Numbered from the stretch's first letter, positions 1-6,256 are shown. The stretch is DNA of 8,861 nt from Nitrospirota bacterium (GCA_015491705.1 WFVK01000104.1:1-8861), one strand, 5' to 3'. Notes: a model not told the origin generated them from the sequence alone. Program-made: numbers and translations.

Positions 1-36
1 CAGGGCATCCCGGAAAAACAGGGACGAAATCCCCCG

Positions 37-91
37 AATAAACCTTGATGTTGCATAAACGGACAACAGGGCCTGCCGTGGACCCCCATGC
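37..91 (+). repeat. Intergenic palindromic repeat, copy 1 (upstream of fliK)
   Basis: Positions 37-78 align without gaps to the minus-strand copy at 5770-5729. By hand count 35 of 42 bases match, and most differences are transitions. The shared blocks are AATAAACCT, ATGT, GCATAAACGGACA and CCTGCCG. GCAT at 53-56 and ATGC at 88-91 are the inner ends of the outer palindrome. The central CGGACA...TGCCG can form a bulged inner hairpin. The 3' arm (ATGCTGATAAACC) is more diverged than in the other copies. All three left-edge reading frames end in or just before this element, so it probably follows the stop codon of an unseen upstream gene, as the other copies do. Its function is unknown. Confidence 0.7.
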
Positions 92-121
92 TGATAAACC
101 CGCCGTTTAGCCGCAGGCAGG

Positions 122-150
122 AAAAATTTTTCCCGCCCGGAAAAATTTTT
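122..150. repeat. A5T5 inverted repeat in the fliK leader
   Basis: AAAAATTTTTCC (122-133) and GGAAAAATTTTT (139-150) are exact reverse complements separated by five bases (CGCCC), which gives a 12-bp stem. Each arm also contains an A5T5 tract, and the two tracts lie 19 bp apart, roughly two helical turns, so intrinsic bending is also possible. Just upstream, GCCTGC (71-76) and GCAGGC (113-118) could pair, and TAAAC/GTTTA (95-99 and 105-109) forms a small hairpin. The element may be a terminator-like structure for the unseen upstream gene, a structured fliK leader, or a protein-binding site. The stem itself is clear; its role is inferred. Confidence 0.55.
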
Positions 151-235
151 TAGCAATTCCGCCGCTGACGTTCTCTACCCCCTGTCTGAATATACTTTAA
201 AAATCACCTGTTAGGGTATTTTCTCCAATGCAGGC

Positions 236-1915
236 ATGCCGATTGCATCAGTCTCCGGCATGAGCGTTTATGTACAGGCAGCAATGGAGATTAAAGGGGC
301 CGTCGGCCGGCGGGATCCCGGGCAGGGCCTGAATCTTCGCGCAGGGGCCGGTCTTGACAGTTTCATGTTCGATTCCCTGATCAATAATTTCATGACGAAG
401 GAGACCGGCAGGTCTTCGGAACAGGCCGGCAGAAAGACGGAGGCAGTGGAAGACCGGCAATCTACGCCTGAAACACGGGAACCCGCCAGGGCATTTAAGG
501 ATTCGGAAATAAGTAAGCCGGGAAAAATCAGGGCAGACTCCCAAAAGACGGAAAGAGACAGCGGCCCCGGCAAACAGGGAGACGGCAATGAATACGGGGA
601 AATAAACAGGCAGCCCGTGCAGCCTGATAAGTATGCTGATGAAGGCGGCAAGGCCATTGGTCATAATCCTGGTACAGCAAAAAAAGATTCCGCTTCCTGC
701 ATAGATAACCAGCGGATGGTGAAAGACGGTGCGAATGATCTGAAGGCATCCGGCTTGCCGCTGAAAAGTGCCCCTTTATCGGATAACACCGCTGATGCAG
801 CAACCGCTAAAGGAGCCGGACGGCATGCCGGCAATGCGGATGCACCGGCTGAAGACGGCCTGAAGGTCTTTAATCATGCCGAAGGTTCAGGCGGCATGAT
901 TCAGAGGGCAGGCGGCAAGGAAAATGTACAGATGAAGAGTGCTGTGATGCCGGACGGCGTGCCGAAAAACACCGCTTCCGCACAGACACAGGCAGACAAT
1001 CAGGCGGCGTTAATGGCAGGAGCAGGCAAAGACCCGCAATCCCAGGAGCCTGGCCGGACAGGAACTCACAGCGGATTTAAGCCAGGCCATCCCTTACAGG
1101 AGAAGACAAACGAATCCACGGTGGGGAAGGGCATTAATAACAGTATTGAAGAGATGATCAGGAATCAGCTAAAGACCTCATGTTCGGTTGACCGGGGGGC
1201 TGGTGAAAGGGACATTCCCAGACCTTCCGCAAATACCGGTCATACCGCAGGACAGTATCTTGTGAGGCAGTTTCAATTGCAGGGTGGTGTTACGGAGGCG
1301 GCGGGCAATAACAGTGCAAGGATATTATCCGCGGTAAGGCCGGGGTCTGAATTTGCTGGAAACTTAAATCGTGAAGGCGGTGCGGGCGCTCATCCAAAGA
1401 CCGCCCGCACCGCGCGGGGACACGGCAGTGCGGGCCCGGCGGACAGCGGTGTCATCGCTCACCGCGGCGCAAAGGGAAAGAATATTCAGCATGCCGGGAG
1501 ATCTGCGAGGCCGCCGGCCTTTAATGATGTGATCGAGAAGATTATTTATGTCGCGAAGGGTAATAACAGGCTCGGCGTCACCATAGAAAACGAAACAGTA
1601 GGAAGGCTCAATATAAACGTCAGCCTGAACAAGGGAATAATAAATGTCCATATCAATGCAGCCGATAATGCAACGAGGGAATTCGTCCAGGGCAATATTC
1701 AGCATATAGTCGACTCCCTTGCAAAGAGCGGTGTCAGTGTCGGTGGATTCTCCGTGGGGCTGAGGAACCACAAGGGCGGTGAAGGCAGTGAAAACAGGTA
1801 TGCTTATGACAATGGAAGGGGTTTTGATGTTGACGGCCGGCATGAGAATGCATACCCGGAGCCTATTGGAAATGCAGCGCGCAGCGGCACCGGGATGGTG
1901 AGTGTCTTCGCATAA
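236..1915 (+). CDS. fliK: Flagellar hook-length control protein FliK
   Basis: FliK is a secreted molecular ruler that stops hook growth and switches the flagellar type III export gate from rod/hook to filament substrates. The 559-residue product has the usual two-part layout. Residues 1 to about 420 form a long, low-complexity region rich in Gly, Lys, Asp, Ala and Gln, expected to be disordered (the ruler). Residues about 425-512 form a compact domain matching the C-terminal Flg_hook domain, with alternating hydrophobic strands (GRLNINVSLN, GIINVHINA) followed by a helix (FVQGNIQHIVDSLAKSGVSV). Placement directly before flgD and flgE agrees with this call; the disordered N-terminus alone would not support it. 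The start is uncertain: ATG at 236 has only a poor ribosome site, and ATGs at 260 and 284 are in frame but no better. A TAG in frame at 212-214 limits upstream extension. Confidence 0.88.
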   Translation: MPIASVSGMSVYVQAAMEIKGAVGRRDPGQGLNLRAGAGLDSFMFDSLINNFMTKETGRSSEQAGRKTEAVEDRQSTPETREPARAFKDSEISKPGKIRADSQKTERDSGPGKQGDGNEYGEINRQPVQPDKYADEGGKAIGHNPGTAKKDSASCIDNQRMVKDGANDLKASGLPLKSAPLSDNTADAATAKGAGRHAGNADAPAEDGLKVFNHAEGSGGMIQRAGGKENVQMKSAVMPDGVPKNTASAQTQADNQAALMAGAGKDPQSQEPGRTGTHSGFKPGHPLQEKTNESTVGKGINNSIEEMIRNQLKTSCSVDRGAGERDIPRPSANTGHTAGQYLVRQFQLQGGVTEAAGNNSARILSAVRPGSEFAGNLNREGGAGAHPKTARTARGHGSAGPADSGVIAHRGAKGKNIQHAGRSARPPAFNDVIEKIIYVAKGNNRLGVTIENETVGRLNINVSLNKGIINVHINAADNATREFVQGNIQHIVDSLAKSGVSVGGFSVGLRNHKGGEGSENRYAYDNGRGFDVDGRHENAYPEPIGNAARSGTGMVSVFA

Positions 1916-1953
1916 CGTATTGTATGCAGGGCGGGATAAGCCTGCCGTAACAC
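1910..1953 (+). repeat. Stem-loop after fliK, possible degenerate repeat copy
   Basis: GCAGG (1926-1930) pairs with CCTGC (1941-1945). One further G-C pair forms across a bulged G, leaving a loop of about seven bases. The stretch resembles the intergenic repeat family in its order of blocks: TCGCATAACG, CAGGGC, then CCTGCCGT. Compare TTGCATAAACG, CAGGGCC and CCTGCCGT in copy 1. Here the fliK stop codon TAA (1913-1915) would be part of the GCATAA block. The TTTATGC and TGTAAGG blocks of the other copies are missing, so membership of the family is tentative. No T-run follows the stem, so it is not a convincing terminator. Confidence 0.35.
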
Positions 1954-1996
1954 CTTTATAGAAAAGCGGTTTGGTTTTGTAACTATACCTTTGTTT

Positions 1997-2002
1997 GGAG
2001 GT
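1997..2002 (+). promoter_or_regulatory. Ribosome binding site deciding the flgD start
   Basis: GGAGGT lies a few bases upstream of ATG at 2006. An in-frame TTG at 1991 precedes this site and would place the Shine-Dalgarno inside the gene, so ATG 2006 is the better start. Confidence 0.8.
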
Positions 2003-2005
2003 GGC

Positions 2006-2665
2006 ATGAATATATCCGGAGTAAACACTATCGATGTCAATGCCAGAAACACCCCCACGGGGAAAAAGACCCTCGGGAAGGAAGATTTCATGAATCTCCT
2101 GCTCAACCAGTTGAGTCACCAGGACCCGTTGAACCCGATGGACAGCAGGGAATTTACAGTGCAGCTCACACAGTTCAGCTCTCTTGAAGAGCTCAACAAT
2201 ATAAACGACACCCTGAGCGATGTCCTGGCATTTCAGCATTCGATGCAGAATGCGGCCGTAACAAACCTGATCGGCAAACAGGTCAAGGTCAGCGGCAGCA
2301 ATGTTTATCTTGACGGGCTGGCGGATATCAGCTATCAGTTGTCACGGGATGCGGCTTCAGTAAAGATACTGATACATGATCCGAGCGGCAGGATTATCCG
2401 CACGGAAAACATAGGCCCGCAAAAGGCCGGCGACGGAAACTTTTTGTGGGACGGCAGGGACGATACGGGCAACCGTATGTCCGAAGGCAGCTATACCTTT
2501 GAAGTGGAAGCGCTTGACAGCTCGGGCAATCCTGTTGAGGTGTCAACCATGAGTTCGGGGAATGTCACGGGTATCGTCTTCAGGGACGGCGTTACATATC
2601 TTGTGCTGGATAAGGCGAGGAATGTCCGTCTCAGTGACATTCAGGCGGTAGGGCAGAAAGATTAA
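2006..2665 (+). CDS. flgD: Flagellar hook assembly scaffold (hook cap) FlgD
   Basis: FlgD sits at the tip of the growing hook and helps FlgE subunits polymerise; it is removed when the hook is complete. The 219-residue product carries the family's conserved N-terminal export and assembly segment at residues about 23-70, including LGKEDFMNLLLNQL, QDPLNPMD, EFTVQLTQFSSLEEL and the following helix. The C-terminal half is a beta-rich module. It has FnIII/Ig-like features at about residues 110-170 (DPSGRIIRTENIG, WDGRDDTGNRMSEGSYTF) flanked by Tudor-like strands ending in the GNVTGI...DIQAVG region, as in other FlgD proteins. Length is typical of the family. It lies 90 bp after fliK and 90 bp before flgE, which fits one transcription unit. 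Start chosen from the GGAGGT site. Confidence 0.96.
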   Translation: MNISGVNTIDVNARNTPTGKKTLGKEDFMNLLLNQLSHQDPLNPMDSREFTVQLTQFSSLEELNNINDTLSDVLAFQHSMQNAAVTNLIGKQVKVSGSNVYLDGLADISYQLSRDAASVKILIHDPSGRIIRTENIGPQKAGDGNFLWDGRDDTGNRMSEGSYTFEVEALDSSGNPVEVSTMSSGNVTGIVFRDGVTYLVLDKARNVRLSDIQAVGQKD

Positions 2666-2667
2666 TC

Positions 2668-2710
2668 CCTGATGTTGCCCCGCCGGCGATGGTTTTATGC
2701 AATTGTAAGG
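2668..2710 (+). repeat. Intergenic palindromic repeat, copy 2 (flgD-flgE)
   Basis: The element begins two bases after the flgD stop codon. Its 5' part, CCTGATGTTGC, matches copy 1 (CTTGATGTTGC). Its 3' part, GCCGGCGATggTTTTATGCAATTGTAAGG split across the centre, matches the minus-strand copy at 5704-5770 (GCCGGCGAT, TTATGC, TGTAAGG). It looks like that copy with about 17 central bases (ATAAACGGACAGCGGAA) deleted, which leaves a shorter palindrome around GCCGGC. Orientation follows flgD transcription. Function unknown. Confidence 0.7.
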
Positions 2711-2724
2711 TTAATAAATATAAT
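2695..2724 (+). promoter_or_regulatory. Possible weak promoter before flgE
   Basis: A perfect -10 hexamer, TATAAT, lies at 2719-2724 in an AT-rich stretch 31 bp before the flgE start. The best -35-like hexamer is TTATGC at 2695-2700 with an 18-bp spacer. It is poor and lies inside the repeat element. No sigma-28 or sigma-54 flagellar promoter is visible here. The match may be due to base composition alone. Confidence 0.25.
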
Positions 2725-2755
2725 ACGAAAATACAGTACGAAGGGAGGAATATAG

Positions 2756-4081
2756 ATGAGTATCACATCCATGTTTACGGCGGTCAGCGGAATGAATGTA
2801 AACGGCCAGGGGCTTTCGGTGGTGGGTGACAATATTGCCAACATGAACACCCACGGCTTTAAGACGAGCACCGTGGTCTTCGGCGACATAGTGAGCCAGA
2901 CAGTGGGTTCACTGGGAATCGGAAGGGGCGCCCTGCTTAATGAAGTCTCGCAGGAATTTACACAGGGTGCCTTTGAGAACACCCCGAATGTCCTGGACCT
3001 TGCCGTGGACGGCGACGGTTTGTTTGTGGTGAAGAAGGGGAACAGCACATTTTACACGAGGGCCGGGCAGTTCGGCATCGACAAGCAGGGCTATGCCACG
3101 AATCCGGACGGCTACAGGCTGCAGGGTTACCAGTTTTCCGTTACAGGAGCCTCCTCGACCGTGGTCAGCGACATCAACGTTGCATCGATAAACAGCCAGC
3201 CGAGAAATTCCTCCTCAGCAACAATATATGCAAATCTTGACTCGAGGTCATCAATACCAGGGGCATTCGACGTCAGCACACCGGAGACCACATCGAATTT
3301 TACAAGCACCATCACCGTGTATGATTCCCTGGGGAACGCACATGTCATTAATATTTATTACAGAAAAAACCAGGCGATTACCACGGCCAACGGCTGGCCC
3401 TCGGGTTATCCCGCGCTTGGCGGAAACGAGTGGCAGTGGTATGCGGTTGTCGGGGCATCCGATACAACAAGCGGCAACACCGAGGTGCAGGCCCAGGGCA
3501 CACTGGAGTTCAATACCAACGGGGCTCTTTACAATCAGAGCGCAACCACCTATCCGCTTGCGTCAGGGGGGTTTGATTTTACCGGCGGCGCCACCCAGGG
3601 GCAGGTGATAGCATTTGATTTCGGTGACGACATCGCCAATGACAGCGGAACCGGCCTGGAGGGGACAACACAGTTCGGCACCACATCCACAACATCATAC
3701 CTGCAGCAGGACGGCTATTCAGCGGGCACGCTGAAAAATCTGACCATAAACAACGAGGGACTGATGTCGGGTATTTTCACCAACGGCCAGACCAAGAACA
3801 TCGCCCAGATTGTGCTGGCGAAATTCATATCACAGGAAGGTCTCAAGAAACAGGGGAACAGCCTCTATGCGGAGTCCTATGAGTCAGGCCAGCCGATCGT
3901 CACTTCCCCGGGGAATTCAGGCACCGGGCAGATACTGTCGAATACCCTTGAACTGAGCAATGTGGACCTTGCAGCGGAGTTCGTCAAGATGATAATCCTT
4001 CAGCGCGGTTTTCAGGCGAACTCCAGGATGGTTTCCACATCCGACGACCTGCTTAACGAGCTTGTCAATCTGAAACGCTGA
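2756..4081 (+). CDS. flgE: Flagellar hook protein FlgE
   Basis: FlgE polymerises into the hook, the flexible joint linking rod and filament outside the outer membrane. The 441-residue product has the axial-protein signature at both ends. The N-terminal rod/hook segment (residues 1-40) contains MFTAVSGMNVNGQGLSVVGD and NIANMNTHGFKT. The C-terminal segment (about 395-441) contains NTLELSNVDLAAEFVKMI, LQRGFQANSRMVSTSDDLLN and a terminal ELVNLKR. Between them, residues about 154-290 form the FlgE D2-type domain, starting with YANLDSR and a TITVYDSLGNAHVINIYY strand pair. That insert and the length distinguish it from FlgG and FlgF, which are about 250-260 residues. GGGAGG at 2743-2748 gives a clear start at ATG 2756. 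It is the last gene of the plus-strand unit and is followed by a hairpin. Confidence 0.97.
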   Translation: MSITSMFTAVSGMNVNGQGLSVVGDNIANMNTHGFKTSTVVFGDIVSQTVGSLGIGRGALLNEVSQEFTQGAFENTPNVLDLAVDGDGLFVVKKGNSTFYTRAGQFGIDKQGYATNPDGYRLQGYQFSVTGASSTVVSDINVASINSQPRNSSSATIYANLDSRSSIPGAFDVSTPETTSNFTSTITVYDSLGNAHVINIYYRKNQAITTANGWPSGYPALGGNEWQWYAVVGASDTTSGNTEVQAQGTLEFNTNGALYNQSATTYPLASGGFDFTGGATQGQVIAFDFGDDIANDSGTGLEGTTQFGTTSTTSYLQQDGYSAGTLKNLTINNEGLMSGIFTNGQTKNIAQIVLAKFISQEGLKKQGNSLYAESYESGQPIVTSPGNSGTGQILSNTLELSNVDLAAEFVKMIILQRGFQANSRMVSTSDDLLNELVNLKR

Positions 4082-4104
4082 GAACGGTCTGAATAAAAAC
4101 ATCA

Positions 4105-4142
4105 GCCCCTTCCCCCTGCTTCCTCCCTGCAGGGGAAGGGGC
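4105..4142. terminator. Terminator hairpin between convergent flagellar and chemotaxis units
   Basis: GCCCCTTCCCC (4105-4115) pairs perfectly with GGGGAAGGGGC (4132-4142). Three more inner pairs (TGC with GCA) form across one bulged C, leaving a loop of about nine bases. Read on the minus strand, the stem is followed within five bases by TTTTT, so it is a good intrinsic terminator for the minus-strand operon. On the plus strand there is no T-run after the stem, so its effect on flgE transcripts is less certain. The position, 23 bp after flgE and 8 bp after the two-CW gene, fits a shared terminator. Confidence 0.75.
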
Positions 4143-4150
4143 CGGTGACC

Positions 4151-4462
4151 CTATTTGAATGACTCCTGGTAGACCTGTCCGGGTCTTAAGAGGGTGAAAT
4201 TCTCAACCCCCTCTTCTTCCCTTACCTTCTTTAATACTTCACATGACATACATGATACGGACTTCTGGGCAAAATCACCCTGTACCTTGCCCCCGCAAAA
4301 GGTTCCGGCAATGGCCCAGCATATCCTCCCGGCGTTTTTGCCGCTGTTTATGCCGTTGCACGATGTTTCCGAGGCAGCCGGACAGATACCGAGGTCCTGA
4401 TTCTTGGCCCCTCCCGGCTCCCTGCCGCATTTTTTTATTTCCCAGCAGTTCAGTTTTGACAT
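4151..4462 (-). CDS. Small two-CW-type cysteine-rich protein
   Basis: A 103-residue soluble protein with no signal peptide or membrane segment. It has eight cysteines at positions 6, 12, 27, 35, 48, 56, 71 and 74. The pattern CWEIKKCGRE...ICPA...ICWAIAGTFCGG...SCMSC matches two-CW domain proteins, in which Cys-Trp pairs (here 6-7 and 48-49) mark each half. The same module occurs as an accessory domain on some sensory kinases and receptors in deltaproteobacteria-like genomes (recalled, not searched). The cysteine spacing suggests metal or redox-cofactor binding, but no ligand can be named. ATG 4462 is chosen because GGGAGGTG lies just upstream; a longer frame from 4579 would start inside the leader, with promoter-like sequence and repeats inside it. 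It is the last gene of the minus-strand chemotaxis operon, and may also have its own promoter. Function unknown. Confidence 0.8.
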   Translation of the reverse strand: MSKLNCWEIKKCGREPGGAKNQDLGICPAASETSCNGINSGKNAGRICWAIAGTFCGGKVQGDFAQKSVSCMSCEVLKKVREEEGVENFTLLRPGQVYQESFK

Positions 4463-4472
4463 TTGCACCTCC

Positions 4473-4508
4473 CGTCTTATACTGATACATCCATGTCGTC
4501 TTATACTG
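4473..4508 (-). repeat. Tandem 12-bp direct repeats before the two-CW gene
   Basis: CAGTATAAGACG (minus-strand reading) occurs exactly at 4484-4473 and 4508-4497. The copies start 24 bp apart, with 12 bases between them. The copy nearer the gene abuts the GGGAGG ribosome site. Such spacing could serve a dimeric regulator, or it could reflect a small tandem duplication. Confidence 0.6.
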
Positions 4509-4527
4509 CTGTATTTATTGTCGGCAA
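4500..4527 (-). promoter_or_regulatory. Candidate sigma-70-type promoter for the two-CW gene
   Basis: On the minus strand, TTGCCG (4527-4522) is followed after 16 bp by TATAAG (4505-4500), about 37 bp upstream of the two-CW start. The -10 falls inside the upstream copy of the 12-bp repeat. This would let the small gene be expressed apart from cheB. It is based only on resemblance to the consensus. Confidence 0.4.
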
Positions 4528-4557
4528 ACAGCGCGGAAAACTTTAGCTTCGGGTTGT

Positions 4558-4606
4558 CCTTACAGTTGCATAAACCCACGGCCCGCCCCTTTATGCCGCA
4601 TTTAGG
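4558..4606 (-). repeat. Intergenic palindromic repeat, copy 3 (cheB-twoCW)
   Basis: Read on the minus strand, the element has a 5' arm CCTAAATGCGGCATAAA, a short GC-rich centre, and a 3' arm TTTATGCAACTGTAAGG. The inner GCATAAA/TTTATGC pairing is perfect over 7 bp, and the full 17-base arms match at about 12 positions. The 3' arm is nearly identical to copy 2 (TTTATGCAATTGTAAGG) and copy 4 (CTTATGCCACTGTAAGG). A separate small hairpin, GGCTG/CAGCC (4605-4609 and 4616-4620), lies between the cheB stop and this element. Its orientation matches cheB transcription. Confidence 0.7.
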
Positions 4607-4628
4607 CTGACCGGACAGCCGGAGACAA

Positions 4629-5669
4629 TCATACCGAGTTTACAATCTCTCCGGCTATTTCATCGAGAGGAGATACTTTATCGGCAATCCCCGCCTCTAC
4701 CACGGCCTTGGGCATGCCGTAAACAACGCACGTCTCTCTGCTCTCTGCAATGGTCATTCCGCCTTTATTTTTGATTTCTCTCATCCCATTTGCCCCATCG
4801 CTTCCCAGGCCTGTAAGAATTACGCCGAGCACCTGGCCGGAATAGTGCTCTACAACCGACAGCATTAGCATATCAACCGAAGGCTTGTATATATATGTTC
4901 CATTGTCTTCCGATATGTTTATAAGCGTCTCTGTTATCTTCGTGCGGGTAATCCCCATGTGTCCGCTGCCCGGAGCTATAAAGGCCACACCTTTCCTGAC
5001 GGGTTCGCCGTGTTCCGCCTCCTTTACCTCAATGGCGCTCAACTGGTTGAGCCTTTCCGCAAACGGGCCGGTGAACGCCGCGGGCATGTGCTGGGCTATG
5101 AGGATGGGGACGGGAAAGTCTTTCGGAATCCTGCTGAGAATGTGCTGTAATGCCCTGGGCCCGCCGGTGGATGTGCCGATGGCAACGATGCCGATCTTCC
5201 TGTGAACCGTTTTAAGCCCCCGCCTCGGCATATCAATCGGTTTTGGAGAGATGCTCGGCCTTCTTGATACCCGGCCGTTCCGGGCAATAGCCTTGATTTT
5301 TTCTATCAGGATGTCCCTGATTTTTACTATGTTGATGGATAGATCAGACAGGTTTTTGGATATGAAGTCAACTGCTCCCAGGTCAAGGGCATCAAGTGTC
5401 ACCTTTGCATCTTCGGTGGTCAAGGAACTGACCATGAGCACGGGTACGGGATTACTCGCCATTATGTGCTTCAGCGCCTCGATACCGTTCATTACCGGCA
5501 TTTCCACGTCCATTGTTACAATATCTGGCTTCAGGGCGCTTACTTTCTCCACGGCTTCAAGCCCGTTTCTTGCAGTGCCCGCAACGATGATCTCGGGGTC
5601 CGTTGAAATCATGCCCGAGATAGAATTTCTCATAAACGCCGAGTCGTCTACAATCAGCACCTTTATCAT
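4629..5669 (-). CDS. cheB: Chemotaxis protein-glutamate methylesterase CheB
   Basis: CheB removes methyl groups from (and can deamidate) receptor glutamates for adaptation; CheA phosphorylates it. The 346-residue product has a receiver domain at residues 1 to about 120, with acidic residues D8/D9, phospho-acceptor D54 in TMDVEMP, S82 and K105. A linker covers about 121-157. The methylesterase domain runs from about 158 to 346. Its catalytic triad is visible: S167 in GTSTGG, H194 in AQHMP and D291 in TGLGSDGANGM. Length and order are canonical. The start ATG at 5669 has AAGGA upstream at suitable spacing. It lies 103 bp after cheW, with a repeat element filling that gap. Confidence 0.97.
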   Translation of the reverse strand: MIKVLIVDDSAFMRNSISGMISTDPEIIVAGTARNGLEAVEKVSALKPDIVTMDVEMPVMNGIEALKHIMASNPVPVLMVSSLTTEDAKVTLDALDLGAVDFISKNLSDLSINIVKIRDILIEKIKAIARNGRVSRRPSISPKPIDMPRRGLKTVHRKIGIVAIGTSTGGPRALQHILSRIPKDFPVPILIAQHMPAAFTGPFAERLNQLSAIEVKEAEHGEPVRKGVAFIAPGSGHMGITRTKITETLINISEDNGTYIYKPSVDMLMLSVVEHYSGQVLGVILTGLGSDGANGMREIKNKGGMTIAESRETCVVYGMPKAVVEAGIADKVSPLDEIAGEIVNSV

Positions 5670-5703
5670 CTGTTATCCTTCTTTAATGCGCCGTACTTGT
5701 TTA

Positions 5704-5770
5704 CCTTACAGTGGCATAAGAATATCGCCGGCAGGTTCCGCTGTCCGTTTATGCGACATTCAGGTTTATT
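5704..5770 (-). repeat. Intergenic palindromic repeat, copy 4 (cheW-cheB)
   Basis: The fullest copy of the family, starting two bases after the cheW stop codon. The outer arms CCTGAATGTCGCATAAA and CTTATGCCACTGTAAGG form an imperfect palindrome (12 of 17 pairs). The inner part CGGACAG-CGGAAC-CTGCCG forms a second, nested hairpin with one bulged A. The 5' 42 bases match copy 1 at 35 positions, and the 3' part matches copies 2 and 3. It ends about 34 bp before the cheB start, so it lies on the intercistronic mRNA. It could act in RNA processing or stability, or it could be a mobile palindromic repeat of the REP/MITE kind. Confidence 0.75.
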
Positions 5771-5772
5771 TC

Positions 5773-6228
5773 TCACATCTCTGTGCCGTCACCCAACAGC
5801 TTGTTTATATCGATAAGTATTATGAGCCTGTTTTCAAATTTTGCAATGCCTTTTATGAACCTGCTGTTCAATCCGGATGATATCTGCGGCGGCGGCTCCA
5901 CTGTGTCCGCCGGGATTCTCAGCACCTCTGACACGGAATCCACTATCAGGCCGTTCGTGACTCCATCGATGTCCATGATTATTATTCTCGATGTATCGTC
6001 CGTCTCTTTTTCTTCGATGCCGAATTTTTTCCTGAGATTTATTACAGGCATCACCTTCCCTCTCAGGTTGATTACACCTTCAACATAATGCGGTGCATTC
6101 GGCACCTGTGTTATCTCGGTTACCCTGTTTATCTCCTGGACATTCAGGATGTCCACCGCGTATTCTTCGTCTTTAAGGGTAAATGAAACGAGTTGCAGGA
6201 TGTCCTCTCCTGCCGTTGCAGTTGACAT
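5773..6228 (-). CDS. cheW: Chemotaxis coupling protein CheW
   Basis: CheW links receptors to the CheA kinase in the cytoplasmic signalling array. The 151-residue product is a single CheW domain. It starts LVSFTLKDEEYAVDILNVQE, contains the conserved VEGVINLRGKVMPVINLRKK segment, where the Arg of INLRG corresponds to the residue needed for CheA binding in E. coli, and ends FIKGIAKFENRLIILIDINK. The ATG at 6228 has AGGAGGT just upstream. It lies 42 bp after the CheW-CheZ gene, so this operon makes both a free and a CheZ-linked coupler. Confidence 0.97.
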   Translation of the reverse strand: MSTATAGEDILQLVSFTLKDEEYAVDILNVQEINRVTEITQVPNAPHYVEGVINLRGKVMPVINLRKKFGIEEKETDDTSRIIIMDIDGVTNGLIVDSVSEVLRIPADTVEPPPQISSGLNSRFIKGIAKFENRLIILIDINKLLGDGTEM

Positions 6229-6240
6229 ATTTACCTCCTG

Positions 6241-6256
6241 ATTATTTATAAATAAT
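6241..6256. repeat. 16-bp AT palindrome upstream of cheW
   Basis: ATTATTTATAAATAAT is a perfect palindrome made only of A and T, in the 42-bp gap between the CheW-CheZ gene and cheW. It ends one base before the cheW Shine-Dalgarno. It could be an operator, a weak start-site element or an RNA hairpin touching the ribosome site; its low complexity also allows chance. Confidence 0.4.

Noticed and set aside
1..48. Tail of an upstream gene running into the window
   Set aside because: All three plus frames are open from the left edge and end at 41, 48 and 58. The frame ending with TAA at 39-41 fits best with the repeat following a stop codon, but about 12 residues are too few to identify or even confirm a gene.
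1364..2239. Long minus-strand open frame of 291 codons opposite fliK and flgD
   Set aside because: It overlaps two well-supported genes, shows no recognisable domain and has the composition of a complementary-strand shadow.
2719..2724. TATAAT as a strong flgE promoter
   Set aside because: No convincing -35 or flagellar sigma-28/sigma-54 motif accompanies it, so it is kept only as a weak candidate.
4463..4579. 39-residue N-terminal extension of the two-CW protein
   Set aside because: The extension lacks family similarity and covers promoter-like and repeated sequence. The strong GGGAGGTG before ATG 4462 gives a normal N-terminus beginning MSKLNCWE.
5704..5770. Cyclic-di-GMP or other known riboswitch before cheB
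   Set aside because: The conserved cores of the c-di-GMP-I class as I recall them are not present, and the same element lies before unrelated genes. A shared repeat explains it better.
5251..5880. Plus-strand open frame of 209 codons opposite cheB
   Set aside because: It is antisense to the conserved CheB receiver and linker and across the repeat element, is Ser/Thr/Ile-rich in the manner of a shadow frame, and lacks a clear start site or domain.
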